Origin: Cohaesibacter gelatinilyticus
GTDB lineage: Bacteria > Pseudomonadota > Alphaproteobacteria > Rhizobiales > Cohaesibacteraceae
Direction: 5' to 3'
DNA: 64,000 nt
Assembly (NCBI RefSeq): GCF_900215605.1
Contig: NZ_OBEL01000006.1
Coordinates: 1 to 64,000 of the forward strand
Part shown: one piece after another, positions 47,362-56,875 of the stretch
Numbering within the stretch: the first letter of the stretch is position 1
Layout: every line of letters starts with the position of its first letter
Made by a program: the position numbers and the translations under genes
Notes under the pieces: model-generated
What the model saw: the letters and a program-made list of their open reading frames with translations, nothing else
Database searches by the model: none
Told to the model about the DNA's origin: nothing

Positions 47362-47490
47362 CCAAGACGTCATAGCAAACAAGAAATTCCCAGCAAGCTC
47401 TTGCCACACAAGTAGGAATAACCGACCATGGGTTGAAGTGATTCTAGGCTATAGGCTCTGAATATGCCATTCCGCTGGTGGAGAGACTTC

Positions 47491-48078
47491 ATGGTGAAAC
47501 GCCACATCGCACCTCTTCTTGCCCTGTTCACAGGCTTGACATCAGTTGGTTCTGCTCAAGCTTTGGACAGTACAATTCCCGCAACATTGCTGGATGGTCA
47601 CCGCCAGACCATGGGTTGCTGGCTGGCCGATATCGACAATGACGAACTTCTGGATAAAGCACTCATCATTGATCTGGGCGTTCATAAATTATATGGCTTC
47701 GTCTGCTCCACTGGCCTGTCTGGCGACTCCTATCGCTTCTATCAGGTAGAAGATGAACGCCCCAAATGGGCCAAGCTTCTATCTTTCCCCAAATTGGATA
47801 CAAAGCTGGGCTGGTTCGCCTCTACCCAATTGCAAAAACCTGTCTGGGACCCAAAGAACAAATATCTACGCTCGGAAGTCCCGAAACAGGGCGAGGCCAG
47901 TTCTTGCCGCCAATTCTCCCTGTATGGCTGGAAAAAAGGCCACTTCCATATCATTCAGGTCGGTTTGTCTGGTGATTGCGAGGACAATACCGGCGAAGGC
48001 GACATGATCATCTTTCCATTCGTAGAAGAAGTCGAAAAAGGTCAGGCTGCGGGAAAAGCAACCGCCCCCGAAGGTTAA
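47491..48078 (+). CDS. Exported hypothetical protein, 195 residues
   Basis: A signal peptide (MVKRHIAPLLALFTGL to about SAQA) precedes a soluble domain with DNDELLDKALIIDLG, an aromatic-rich central part and CRQFSLYGWKKGHFH near the C-terminus. The DxDxDxxxD-like stretch suggests possible calcium binding, but this is weak. GGAGAG precedes the ATG at 47491. No family recognised. Confidence 0.78.
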   Translation: MVKRHIAPLLALFTGLTSVGSAQALDSTIPATLLDGHRQTMGCWLADIDNDELLDKALIIDLGVHKLYGFVCSTGLSGDSYRFYQVEDERPKWAKLLSFPKLDTKLGWFASTQLQKPVWDPKNKYLRSEVPKQGEASSCRQFSLYGWKKGHFHIIQVGLSGDCEDNTGEGDMIIFPFVEEVEKGQAAGKATAPEG

Positions 48079-48147
48079 ATCTGACCAAACTCTGCTCACC
48101 ATTTCCATTACCATCCAAGGCGCTCGACTACGAGCCAAGGATTAATC

Positions 48148-48663
48148 ATGACCAACAAAGACTATGTATTGATGATGGCCAGATATAATCTCTGGCAGAA
48201 TGAAAACCTTCTCTCAACCACAGACAGTCTGTCCAGCTCAGACCGACGGCTGGATCGGGGTGCATTCTTCGGTTCAATCGAGAAAACCCTGTCCCATCTT
48301 TATTGGGCTGACAGAATTTGGATGCACCGCTTCGCAGGCACTCCGGAACCAGCAGGAGGTATTCCGGAATCCGCCAGAAACATCAAGAACTGGCAAAGCT
48401 TCCGTGAAGAGCGCAAAACCTTTGATGAGCGTATCTTGCAATGGGCTCACGAGGTAGATGCAAGTTGGTTTGATGGAGATTTAAGCTGGTTTTCGGGGGC
48501 AATGGGTTGTCAGGTGACAAAACCCAAAAACATGCTTGTCATTCAGCTCTTCAACCATCAGACCCATCATCGCGGTCAAGTTCATGCCATGCTGACAGCA
48601 GCGGGGGTCAAACCAAGTGATACGGATGTGCCCTTCATGCCAAAGCACTTTTTGACACTCTGA
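48148..48663 (+). CDS. DinB family protein
   Basis: A 171-residue four-helix-bundle protein of the DinB/YfiT superfamily with the three-histidine metal site His50, His137 and His141 (SHLYWADRIW and FNHQTHHRGQ). Members are metal-dependent thiol transferases or have unknown function; despite the name it is unrelated to DNA polymerase IV. AAGGA precedes the ATG. Confidence 0.9.
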   Translation: MTNKDYVLMMARYNLWQNENLLSTTDSLSSSDRRLDRGAFFGSIEKTLSHLYWADRIWMHRFAGTPEPAGGIPESARNIKNWQSFREERKTFDERILQWAHEVDASWFDGDLSWFSGAMGCQVTKPKNMLVIQLFNHQTHHRGQVHAMLTAAGVKPSDTDVPFMPKHFLTL

Positions 48664-48686
48664 TCAGAATTTTCAGATCACTTGAT

Positions 48687-48723
48687 AAAAGGGGCCCCAA
48701 TGGATCAACCATTGAGGCCCTTT
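48687..48723. terminator. Bidirectional hairpin, DinB / pentapeptide gene
   Basis: An imperfect stem of about 15 bp (AAAGGGGCCCCAATGG with CCATTGAGGCCCTTT) lies between converging genes; the minus-strand side ends CCCCTTTT. Confidence 0.75.
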
Positions 48724-48746
48724 CATTCGTCTCGTTTTTCTATCAC

Positions 48747-49262
48747 TCAGTCGCACGTCCCAACAGATTGATCTGAACAGACACGACCATCCGGCCAGAG
48801 CGCGCCACCCAGCTTGGCACTGGTAAAGATCGCTCCGGTCAAGTTTGCGCCTGTCAAATTCGCTCCGCGCAAATCTGCATCCAGAAAGTTCGCTTGGCTC
48901 AAATTGGCAAAACTCAAATTTGCCTGCTGTAAATTCACTGCATGCAAATGCGCACGCTCCAGATTGGCCAGCGTCAGATCGGCTTCCTTCAAATTGGACA
49001 ATTGCAAAATGGTACCAAACAGATTGGCTCGCTTCAGGTTTGCCCGATCCAAGCGCATGGTCGGCATGGACGCATAGCTCAGATCCTGACCTTCCAGATT
49101 GGCTTCGATGCGAACTGCACCGGTACATTGTCCGCCAGCTTTCAACTCGCAGATTGTATTCACATCCTGATCAGGTCTGATGTTATCGGTCCAGGCCATT
49201 GCTGAACCCATATTCAACATCATCAGGCCCAATCCCATTGCCAAAATTCCGGATTTCCGCAT
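48747..49262 (-). CDS. Exported pentapeptide-repeat protein
   Basis: A 171-residue protein with a signal peptide (MRKSGILAMGLGLMML, cleaved near AMAW) and about 16 pentapeptide repeats of the A(D/N)Lxx type at roughly residues 52-145. Examples are LDRANLKRANL and ANLTGANLTGA. Cysteines before and after the repeat helix could cap it by disulfides. Most pentapeptide proteins are cytoplasmic; an exported one is less common. The ATG at 49262 gives the signal peptide; the frame continues upstream to 49349. Function unknown. Confidence 0.88.
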   Translation of the reverse strand: MRKSGILAMGLGLMMLNMGSAMAWTDNIRPDQDVNTICELKAGGQCTGAVRIEANLEGQDLSYASMPTMRLDRANLKRANLFGTILQLSNLKEADLTLANLERAHLHAVNLQQANLSFANLSQANFLDADLRGANLTGANLTGAIFTSAKLGGALWPDGRVCSDQSVGTCD

Positions 49263-49527
49263 TCCATCCACCTTTTTTGCTGGAGCAAAACTTGAATATA
49301 AAATGATATAAAACCCAAAATCGGCGAGTTGATACTTAACGAACATCAATTTATAGTTTCAAATAAAAGCAAGTATAAAGCAGAAATAGAAAATTACGTA
49401 TATTCAAATATATACAATAAGGTCATTGGGCACTTCATTTCTGTTGGAATTCCATTGAGAGAATGCTAACTCATGGCGCTCGAACTCCAAGCAGTGCTGC
49501 GATCGCTATGATAAGGACCTGTCAGCC
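49263..49527. other. AT-rich divergent gap, pentapeptide gene / rlmJ
   Basis: These 265 bases carry the promoters for two divergent genes. The section around 49320-49420 is strikingly AT-rich. I see no frame or hairpin that can be supported. Confidence 0.5.
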
Positions 49528-50385
49528 ATGAATTATCGCCACATCTACCACGCCGGCAATTTCGCTGACATTCTCAAGCATGTCATCCTGTCCCGAATCC
49601 TCCTTTACATGAACAAGAAGGAAAAACCCTACTATGTATTGGATAGCCATGCTGGAATCGGCCTTTACGATCTGAAAAGCGAGCAAGCAGGCAAAACCAA
49701 TGAATGGCAAGACGGCTTGGGTCGTATCATCGGAGATCAGGCAGAAGCAATTCCGGCAGATGTTATGGAACTGCTGATCCCTTATCTGGATGAGGTCAAA
49801 GGCTTTAATCCCGATGGATCCCTGTCCACTTATCCTGGATCTCCCGCCCTCATTCAGTCATTGACCCGTGAACAAGATCGCTTCACCTTCATTGAGAAGC
49901 ATCCAGATGACGTTGAAACCTTGAAAATCAATATCGGCCGTGATCGTCGGGCTCATATCCGCGAAGACGATGGTTGGGTATCACTACGCTCGGATCTTCC
50001 ACCCAAGGAGCGCCGGGGCATTGTTCTGGTCGACCCCCCGTTCGAGGAAGAACATGAATACCAGCGCATGATCCATCACTTCCAAAGAGGGTTCAAACGT
50101 TTCGCAACTGGCATCTACTGCCTTTGGTATCCCATCAAGGCGCGCCGGGAGATCGAAGAAGCCGTACAATATCTGAAAGATATGGACCAGCCAAATATAC
50201 TTCGAGCCGAGCTGGTCATCAACAAGCTGGATACCGCAAAGCGTCTGAATGGTTCTGGCCTGTTCATCATCAATCCCCCCTATTCGCTTTACAATGAATT
50301 GCAGATTTTGCTGCCCTTCCTCGCAAAAAGACTGGGGCAAACCGCTAATCGTCATCATCTTGAGTGGATTTCAGAGCCAAAATAG
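49528..50385 (+). CDS. rlmJ: 23S rRNA (adenine2030-N6)-methyltransferase
   Basis: A 285-residue RlmJ (formerly DUF519/YhiR), which methylates A2030 of 23S rRNA. The start MNYRHIYHAGNFADILKH is nearly invariant in the family. The SAM site begins YYVLDSHAGIGLYD, and the catalytic DPPF is at 169-172. An insert domain with TYPGSPALIQSLTRE lies between. AAGGA lies upstream of the ATG. Confidence 0.95.
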   Translation: MNYRHIYHAGNFADILKHVILSRILLYMNKKEKPYYVLDSHAGIGLYDLKSEQAGKTNEWQDGLGRIIGDQAEAIPADVMELLIPYLDEVKGFNPDGSLSTYPGSPALIQSLTREQDRFTFIEKHPDDVETLKINIGRDRRAHIREDDGWVSLRSDLPPKERRGIVLVDPPFEEEHEYQRMIHHFQRGFKRFATGIYCLWYPIKARREIEEAVQYLKDMDQPNILRAELVINKLDTAKRLNGSGLFIINPPYSLYNELQILLPFLAKRLGQTANRHHLEWISEPK

Positions 50386-50466
50386 CTAATCTCAAGGCGT
50401 GTGACTGATCCTGATCGCTGAATACAAATCCATATAACGGTTCGTATCAGACAATAAGAGGCCGCC

Positions 50467-51120
50467 ATGCTCCGATTGCTATCCCTTTTCTCTACCCTGT
50501 TGGTTGGTTTGACCCTTGGATCATCAGCCAGCGCACAAAAAGCAGGCGATTTTGACTATTATCTGCTCGCACTGTCTTGGTCTCCTTCTTATTGTGCGGA
50601 TGATGGCAAGAAGGGACGGGATAAGCTGCAATGCTATTCGGATCGGCGCTATGGATTTGTGGTGCATGGTCTCTGGCCACAATATGATAAAGGCTACCCT
50701 GAATATTGCGATACCAGCTTCAAGAAGCCATCACGAAAACTTGTCGACCAGATGCTGAAATTCTCACCAAGCCGTGGTCTCATTCATCATGAATGGAAAA
50801 AGCATGGTACCTGCACAGGCCTATCATCCCTGGAATATTTCCGTCTGGCGGTAAAAAGCTTCAAAAAGCTCAAGCGCCCGGAGAGCCTCGTCAGCCTTGA
50901 TCGCCCAATTCTGAAAACTGTCAGACAGATCCGCAATGATCTGCTGGAAGCCAATCCGAACATACCATCGGATGGCATCGTCGTGACCTGCAAACGCCAA
51001 AAGTTACGCGAAATTCGCATCTGTATGGACAAACAGGGCAACTATAAATCCTGTAGTCGCTCAGCTCTGCGCGGCATGTGCCGCAACAAGGACAAACTGC
51101 GCATTCTCTCCGCTCGCTAA
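50467..51120 (+). CDS. Ribonuclease T2 family protein
   Basis: A 217-residue exported RNase of the T2/RNase I family. Signal peptide to about residue 23 (SASAQ). CAS I is FVVHGLWPQ with His67, and CAS II is HHEWKKHGTC with His108, Glu109 and His113. It degrades RNA non-specifically in the periplasm or outside the cell through 2',3'-cyclic phosphates. Eight or more cysteines suggest disulfides. It is downstream of rlmJ by 81 bp on the same strand. Confidence 0.95.
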   Translation: MLRLLSLFSTLLVGLTLGSSASAQKAGDFDYYLLALSWSPSYCADDGKKGRDKLQCYSDRRYGFVVHGLWPQYDKGYPEYCDTSFKKPSRKLVDQMLKFSPSRGLIHHEWKKHGTCTGLSSLEYFRLAVKSFKKLKRPESLVSLDRPILKTVRQIRNDLLEANPNIPSDGIVVTCKRQKLREIRICMDKQGNYKSCSRSALRGMCRNKDKLRILSAR

Positions 51121-51126
51121 TCTCAC

Positions 51127-51170
51127 GGCCTCAATTGCCAATTCTGCCTTGTTGCAGGCGAATTGAGCCT
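51127..51170. repeat. Inverted repeat after RNase T2 gene
   Basis: CTCAATT (51130-51136) and AATTGAG (51161-51167) with flanking GGC/GCC and an inner CTGCC/GGCAG-like pairing form a hairpin directly after the RNase stop. No T-run follows. Confidence 0.4.
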
Positions 51171-51234
51171 TGACGCATGATCGCGAAGCACCCACTGTGC
51201 TTGAGATAAAACGGGAGAATAATCGGAGTTTTTC

Positions 51235-51642
51235 ATGACCAATTTCAAATTATCTACCTTGGCTTGCGCTGCAATTTCAAGCGCACTCATCACCAGCAGC
51301 CCAGCCCATGCTCATGCCCTTCCCTCCTGCGACGATTCAGGCGTGCTCGCCAAAGTCAGTCACCAGTTATTTATCGGGGAGAAGAATGTTGTCCAATCAG
51401 GGGACCCAATCACTCAACTCACCAAAACCCGCCAGACAAAGCTTCGCGAAAATGGTCCCCGGACCATCGCTCAGCGCTATTGTCGTGCAAAAGGTTACAC
51501 AGAACATGGCCGCAAAAAGACCGTCTATTATGTGATCGAGCAACATACGGGGTTCGCATCTTTTTCTTACGGAGTAGAAGCCTGTATTTCCGGCCGTGAT
51601 CCATGGAAAATCCATGGAGCCTATTGCCGTTCTGTTCGCTAA
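51235..51642 (+). CDS. Exported hypothetical protein, 135 residues
   Basis: A signal peptide (to about residue 27, PAHAHA) precedes a short basic domain with four cysteines (Cys32, 83, 117 and 131 approximately), which likely form two disulfides. RTIAQRYCRAKGYTEHGRKKT is the most distinctive part. GGAG lies 7 nt before the ATG. It resembles small conserved exported rhizobial proteins, but no domain is recognised. Confidence 0.75.
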   Translation: MTNFKLSTLACAAISSALITSSPAHAHALPSCDDSGVLAKVSHQLFIGEKNVVQSGDPITQLTKTRQTKLRENGPRTIAQRYCRAKGYTEHGRKKTVYYVIEQHTGFASFSYGVEACISGRDPWKIHGAYCRSVR

Positions 51643-51724
51643 ACAAAGCGCACAAGGTATTTCGTCCCAAGCCCACCAATTCCCGAACCTTTATCAGCTG
51701 GCATCACAAACCACTGGAGATTTT

Positions 51725-52336
51725 ATGAAACTTCGCTCCTCTCCCCCATCTCCCTTTGGTCGCAAAGTCAAAATCGCCGCCAAGATCCTGGGTCTGTATG
51801 ACCAGATCACTGTCGAGAATAGCGATACCAAAGACCCGGATGACAGCCTGCGTCAGCAAAACCCATTGGGCAAAATTCCCATCCTCATTCTGGACAATGG
51901 GGAAGCCATCTATGATTCCCGCGTGATTATCGACTATCTCGATGAGATTGCTGAAAAGTCTGTTATTCCCGCATGTGGCGCAGCGCGCCGTCAGGCTCAA
52001 ACTTTGCACTCTCTGGCTGATGGAATCATGGATGCTTCAATCCTGATTGTCTATGAAAGCCGCCTGCGGCCCGAAAATGAGCGCAGCCAGGATTGGGTTG
52101 ATTATCAGACCGAGAAAGTGGATCGCGCAATGATCTGGCTGGAAGACAATTGTCCATCCATGGAAAACGGCATCAATATTGGTCATATAGCTCTCGCCTG
52201 CGCTCTTGGCTATCGTGATTTACGCTTCTCAAGCCATTGGCGTGATAGCCACCCAAAGCTAGCAAGCTGGTTAGATGAATTTGAAGCAAAAATTCCTGCT
52301 TTTGAGCAAACCAAACTCAATCCTGACGCGTCATAA
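51725..52336 (+). CDS. Glutathione S-transferase family protein
   Basis: A 203-residue GST. The N-terminal thioredoxin fold has SPPSPFGRKVKIAAKILG with Ser near the catalytic position, NPLGKIPILILDNGEAIYDSRVI with the cis-Pro, and the D-S glutathione-binding pair. The helical C-terminal domain starts near residue 85. Similarity to rhizobial GSTs is clear; the substrate is unknown. The ATG at 51725 follows GGAG. Confidence 0.9.
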   Translation: MKLRSSPPSPFGRKVKIAAKILGLYDQITVENSDTKDPDDSLRQQNPLGKIPILILDNGEAIYDSRVIIDYLDEIAEKSVIPACGAARRQAQTLHSLADGIMDASILIVYESRLRPENERSQDWVDYQTEKVDRAMIWLEDNCPSMENGINIGHIALACALGYRDLRFSSHWRDSHPKLASWLDEFEAKIPAFEQTKLNPDAS

Positions 52337-52431
52337 AAACGATACGTTTTACCTATGGAATTTGAGAACTGGTCTTGACACAAGAAAAGCTGCAAAACCA
52401 ACTCTCATTCTTATCTTATAAGGATTGTCCC

Positions 52432-53283
52432 ATGTCACTGAGCCGCATTCCCTCCATCCAGTCCAACCGCCATGTAAAGTCAGGTCAGATCGCCGATGAT
52501 ATCGATTTCGAGATCAAAGGCAGCGAAATGCAATTTGTCGAGATTGAACTGGACCCGGGTGAATCTGCCATTTCTGAAGCCGGGTCCATGATGTTCAAGC
52601 ATCCCGACATCGAAATGAGCACGGTCTTTGGTGATGGATCAGAGCCGCAGGGTGGTGGCTTTTTCGGCAAGCTTGTCGGCGCGGGCAAACGTCTGATCAC
52701 CGGCGAAAGCCTCTTTACCACAGTCTTCACCCATAATGGTTCCGGCAAGGTGCGTGTAGCCTTTGCTGCTCCCTATGCAGGTCACATTGTTCCTTTGAAG
52801 CTGGACGAGTTCGGCGGCACGATCATTGCCCAGAAAGACAGTTTCCTTGCTGCCGCCAAGGGTGTATCCATTGGCATTCACATTCAGCAAAAAGTGATGA
52901 CCGGTCTGTTTGGTGGTGAAGGCTTCATCATGCAAAAACTGGAAGGTGATGGCTGGGCCTTCATCCATGCTGGTGGCACCATCATCGAAAAGGAATTGGC
53001 GCCCGGTGAAGAACTGCATGTCGATACAGGCTGTATCGCGGCTTATACTGCTGGCGTCGATTTTGATCTCGAACGGGCTGGGTCGGTCAAAAGCATGATC
53101 TTTGGTGGTGAAGGCGTCTTCTTTGCCAAACTGCGTGGACCCGGCAAGGTCTGGCTGCAATCCTTACCTTTCTCCCGGTTGGCAGGTCGCATGTATATGT
53201 CCATGCCTCAGGGTGGCGGCTCCCGCCAGGGCGAAGGCTCGATTCTCGGTGGCATTGGTGACATCCTGGATGGAGACAATTGA
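52432..53283 (+). CDS. TIGR00266/AIM24 family protein
   Basis: A 283-residue beta-rich protein of the TIGR00266 (AIM24-like) family: FEIKGSEMQFVEIELDPGES near the start, EAGSMMFKHPDIEM, and late LAPGEELHVDTGCIAAY and FFAKLRGPGKVWLQSLPFSRLA. The C-terminus is Gly-rich. Bacterial members have no established role; the yeast homologue supports mitochondrial membrane organisation. AAGGA precedes the ATG at 52432. Confidence 0.92.
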   Translation: MSLSRIPSIQSNRHVKSGQIADDIDFEIKGSEMQFVEIELDPGESAISEAGSMMFKHPDIEMSTVFGDGSEPQGGGFFGKLVGAGKRLITGESLFTTVFTHNGSGKVRVAFAAPYAGHIVPLKLDEFGGTIIAQKDSFLAAAKGVSIGIHIQQKVMTGLFGGEGFIMQKLEGDGWAFIHAGGTIIEKELAPGEELHVDTGCIAAYTAGVDFDLERAGSVKSMIFGGEGVFFAKLRGPGKVWLQSLPFSRLAGRMYMSMPQGGGSRQGEGSILGGIGDILDGDN

Positions 53284-53603
53284 TAATAGCCGCAAAATCA
53301 TGGCCTCACCGACGCAACAATCAGAGCAGACTTTGCCGGTTAACGCCAAAGTCTGTGATTTTTTTAAATATTATGCAGATGTAGTCCGCAGACGGTTTCA
53401 AACCGGCACCCTACCTCCTATATATGAACGACAATCCGCAAAGCATGGCAGAGGAGAAAACCAGCCCATCTGCCTAGGCACCTTCTCAAAAAATTGCACA
53501 ATTTTTTGGATAAGGAAGCACGTCGAACAAAAACTGGAGCATTTCATGATCGCAAGATCACCCATTGCTCCTAAAACCGGTAAAAATGGACCATTGCTGA
53601 CAG
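53284..53603. other. Intergenic gap with hairpin repeats before Ca/Na exchanger
   Basis: This 320-bp gap has no supported gene. Its second half holds the repeat listed at 53487-53571. The exchanger promoter should lie here but was not identified. Confidence 0.5.
53487..53571. repeat. Divergent copy of dispersed hairpin repeat
   Basis: A perfect 10-bp stem CAAAAAATTG / CAATTTTTTG with a 2-nt loop (53487-53508) runs into GATAAGGAAGC, like the copy near 62856. A second hairpin follows: GGAGCA (53536-53541) with TGCTCC (53566-53571), enclosing TGATC-GCAA-GATCA. The two-hairpin layout matches the 62.9-kb copy. Confidence 0.5.
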
Positions 53604-54554
53604 ATGCTCATGTATTTTAGCTTGATTGGGGGGCTCATCCTGCTGCTCATCGCAGGTGATCTTCTGGTAAGAGGCGCAATCGCACTTGCTACCAGGTTTG
53701 GAATCCCGCCTTTGGTGATTGGCCTGACCATTGTCTCCTTTGGCACCTCTGCACCCGAATTGATCATTTCCATGAAAGCTGCCTTTGAAGGTGTCCCTGG
53801 CATTGCAATTGGTAACGTGGTCGGCTCCAACATTGCCAATGTCTTGCTCGTTCTGGGTATGCCAGCTTTGATCCGGGTCACGCAATGTTCTGAAAGTGGC
53901 ACTCGATCTTCCACCGTTTTCATGATGGCGGTCTCCATCATCTTCACTGCATTGTGCTGGCAGGGGGTCCTGGACATCACCGCAGGCATCATTCTTCTGG
54001 CCTTGCTGGGCTTCTTTTTATCCTGGACAGTCTGGACGTCTCGCCGAGCGAAAAACTGCCAGGGAAGTGACCTTGTGGATGAGGATATGCTGGAAGAAGC
54101 GCCAAAAAACCTTGGCCTTGCCATTCTCTTTACCATTGTTGGCATGATTGGCCTGCCCATTGGCGGTCACTTCACCATTGATGGAGCAAGCGCGATCGCC
54201 CGAACCTGGGGTGTCTCGGAAGCTGCAATCGGCCTGACAGTCGTCGCCATCGGCACGTCCTTACCAGAATTGGTTACCACCATGGTCGCGGCGATCCGCA
54301 ACCAGTCAGCGGTCGCTATCGGCAATGTGGTTGGCTCCAATATTTTCAATATCCTGGCAATCATGGGTCTGACAGCAACTGTCATCGATATTCCGGTACC
54401 AGATGAAATTCTGGAATTTGACCTATGGATCATGTTGGCAAGCTCGGCACTTATGTTACCTGTGGCGCTTTGGTGCATGCGCCTGACCAAGATCAGAGGT
54501 TTGGCAATGCTGGCAATTTATGCCGTTTATATCATTCTGGTCTTTGATCACTAG
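53604..54554 (+). CDS. Calcium/sodium antiporter (CaCA family)
   Basis: A 316-residue membrane antiporter with about ten helices and the two inverted alpha-repeats typical of the family: SFGTSAPELIISMKAA (about 47-62) with GNVVGSNIANVLLVLG, and AIGTSLPELVTTMVAA (about 213-228) with GNVVGSNIFNILAIMG. It resembles E. coli YrbG and archaeal NCX. Exchange of Na+ or H+ for Ca2+ is inferred. The start at 53604 is adjacent to a second ATG at 53610 and neither has a strong ribosome site. Confidence 0.93.
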   Translation: MLMYFSLIGGLILLLIAGDLLVRGAIALATRFGIPPLVIGLTIVSFGTSAPELIISMKAAFEGVPGIAIGNVVGSNIANVLLVLGMPALIRVTQCSESGTRSSTVFMMAVSIIFTALCWQGVLDITAGIILLALLGFFLSWTVWTSRRAKNCQGSDLVDEDMLEEAPKNLGLAILFTIVGMIGLPIGGHFTIDGASAIARTWGVSEAAIGLTVVAIGTSLPELVTTMVAAIRNQSAVAIGNVVGSNIFNILAIMGLTATVIDIPVPDEILEFDLWIMLASSALMLPVALWCMRLTKIRGLAMLAIYAVYIILVFDH

Positions 54555-54740
54555 GTCCGTTCGTAGATCACAATGTGGCCGTGTTGTTACGGCTGCATTT
54601 GGATCGTCCTGGCGGCCTTGTCCCGCTTGAAGCATTTCTGGATGACCCAATTGTCAGAAGTCTTTTAAGCCCTCCTATTGAAGCAAGTCCTCATCCGAAA
54701 AGTGCTTCTACTTTTCAGGGACGCATTCTAAAATGGTGCT

Positions 54741-56684
54741 ATGAGCGAAATTTCCGACGAGATTCCTGACAATGGTGAAAGTGCTTCAGAACTGAAGCTT
54801 ACAGGCTTTGGTGTGATCGCAGATTTCGTACGCCGATTGCCCAATACGCCAGGCGTTTATCGCATGCTGGATTCAGAAGAGAATGTTCTCTATGTCGGCA
54901 AGGCTCGTAATCTGAAAAGACGCGTGTCAAACTATGCACGCCATAACAACCAATCCACACGCATCCTGAGGATGATTCACCTCACTGCCTCAATGGAATT
55001 TGTCAATACAGCAACAGAAACAGAAGCCCTGTTGCTGGAAGCCAATCTCATAAAACGGCTAAAACCACGCTTCAACGTTTTACTGAGAGATGACAAGAGC
55101 TTTCCCTACATTCTGATTGGCAAGGATCACGAAGCCCCACAAATTGCCAAACATCGTGGTGCTCGTAAGCGAGATGCCAAATATTATGGTCCATTCGCGT
55201 CTGCTGGTGCAGTCAACAAAACCATTCATATACTGGAAAAAGCATTTCTGCTCCGCAATTGCACCGATTCCATGTATGAGAGCCGAACTCGGCCTTGCCT
55301 GCAATATCAGATCAAACGCTGTTCAGCCCCATGTACCGGAGAGATCTCTCTGGAAGATTATGCCGAACTGGTCGATCAGGCTCATCAATTTCTCTCAGGT
55401 AAAAGTCAGGATCTGCAGAAGGACATGGCAGATCAGATGCAACAGGCATCGGATGAATTGGATTTCGAGAAGGCTGCAATGTTCCGCGATCGTATCGCAG
55501 CCCTGACACAAATTCAGGCTCATCAAGGAATCAATCCGCAAACCTTGCAGGAAGCCGATGTCTTTGCCTGTCACCAGCAAGGCGGCCAGACCTGTATTCA
55601 GGTTTTCTTCTTCCGAACCGGCCAGAACTGGGGCAACCGTGCCTATTTCCCACGCGCAGACAAAAGCCTGAATGAAGTCGACATTCTCAGCCCGTTTCTG
55701 GTACAATTCTATGACAACAAGCCAATTCCACGTCAAATCCTGCTCTCTCATGAGTTGCCGGAAGCCGAATTGATCAGAGATGCTCTAACCTCGCGATCTG
55801 ATTTCAAGGTTCAGATCGTAACGCCACAACGTGGAGAGAAGAAAGAGCTAGTCGATCACGCCATGACCAACGCACGCGAAGCATTGGGACGACGGCTGGC
55901 AGAGACAGCATCCCAACAGCGCCTGTTGGAAGGGCTGGCCGAAGTTCTGAACTTGCAGGAAGCTCCGAGCCGCATTGAAGTCTACGATAACAGTCATATA
56001 CAAGGCACCAATGCCGTAGGTGGTATGATTGTTGCCGGCCCCGAAGGCTTCATGAAAAGCCAATATCGCAAGTTCAACATCAAATCGGAGACCATTACAC
56101 CGGGTGATGATTATGGCATGATGCGCGAAGTCATGACCCGCCGCTTCTCCCGGCTTCTCAAAGAAAATGGTCCACGTCCCAAGGGAGAGAGCTCCGATAC
56201 CGATCCACACTCAGAACCATCCAATGACGCTCCTCCATGGCCGGACCTGCTACTGATCGATGGCGGTCTTGGTCAGCTCAATGCAGTGCGCGAAACATTG
56301 GAGGAATTGGGTATCACGGATCTACCACTTGTTGGCGTTGCCAAAGGTCCGGATAGGGACGCAGGGCGTGAAAAATTCTTCATGCCGGGTCGGGACAGTT
56401 TCATGCTGCCCTTACGTGACCCTGTTCTTTATTACATTCAGCGTCTGCGTGATGAAGCCCATCGCTATGCCATTGGCAGCCATCGTACCCGCCGTTCAAA
56501 CCAGATCAGCAAAACAGGCCTTGACGATGTTCCCGGCATCGGCCCCGCCAGAAAACGGGCTCTGTTACATCATTTTGGAACCGCCAAAGCTGTAACCAAG
56601 GCCGCTCTTTCAGATCTTCTGGCCGTGGAGGGCATTTCCGACCAAATGGCCCGCACCATCCATGCCTATTTTCAAGATGACTAG
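54741..56684 (+). CDS. uvrC: Excinuclease ABC subunit C
   Basis: A 647-residue UvrC, which makes both incisions in nucleotide excision repair. The N-terminal GIY-YIG domain shows [26 protein letters not shown], given as motif over about residues 37-62. The UVR domain ([18 protein letters not shown]) binds UvrB. The RNase H-like nuclease domain has [20 protein letters not shown]. Tandem helix-hairpin-helix motifs end the protein ([14 protein letters not shown]). It heads the uvrC-pgsA-moaD-moaE cluster conserved in Hyphomicrobiales. No strong ribosome site is visible. Confidence 0.97.
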   Translation: MSEISDEIPDNGESASELKLTGFGVIADFVRRLPNTPGVYRMLDSEENVLYVGKARNLKRRVSNYARHNNQSTRILRMIHLTASMEFVNTATETEALLLEANLIKRLKPRFNVLLRDDKSFPYILIGKDHEAPQIAKHRGARKRDAKYYGPFASAGAVNKTIHILEKAFLLRNCTDSMYESRTRPCLQYQIKRCSAPCTGEISLEDYAELVDQAHQFLSGKSQDLQKDMADQMQQASDELDFEKAAMFRDRIAALTQIQAHQGINPQTLQEADVFACHQQGGQTCIQVFFFRTGQNWGNRAYFPRADKSLNEVDILSPFLVQFYDNKPIPRQILLSHELPEAELIRDALTSRSDFKVQIVTPQRGEKKELVDHAMTNAREALGRRLAETASQQRLLEGLAEVLNLQEAPSRIEVYDNSHIQGTNAVGGMIVAGPEGFMKSQYRKFNIKSETITPGDDYGMMREVMTRRFSRLLKENGPRPKGESSDTDPHSEPSNDAPPWPDLLLIDGGLGQLNAVRETLEELGITDLPLVGVAKGPDRDAGREKFFMPGRDSFMLPLRDPVLYYIQRLRDEAHRYAIGSHRTRRSNQISKTGLDDVPGIGPARKRALLHHFGTAKAVTKAALSDLLAVEGISDQMARTIHAYFQDD

Positions 56685-56875
56685 GCTCGATCTCCATCAC
56701 TCGCCCTGATATAACGATAAGTTATACAACGTCATTTGGCAAAAAAACACCTCAGTCCAATTGCTTGAGACAAGTCGCATTGACCTGATCCTTGGATCAT
56801 GCTTTGAAGGAAGCAAGATCGGGCAACACCCCAATTCCATGCCAGACCGGCGGACAGAGAGGACCAAAGCCTTTC

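Noticed and set aside
48814-49105. Possible CRISPR-like periodicity
   Set aside because: The 15-bp period is the coding pattern of pentapeptide repeats; there are no constant repeats with unique spacers.
48814-49205. Repetitive plus-strand frames opposite the pentapeptide gene
   Set aside because: The repeats are the reverse reading of the pentapeptide codons; only the minus strand has a signal peptide and a ribosome site.
54575-54769. A 64-codon frame starting with GTG between the exchanger gene and uvrC
   Set aside because: It has no ribosome site, overlaps the uvrC start and shows no family match.
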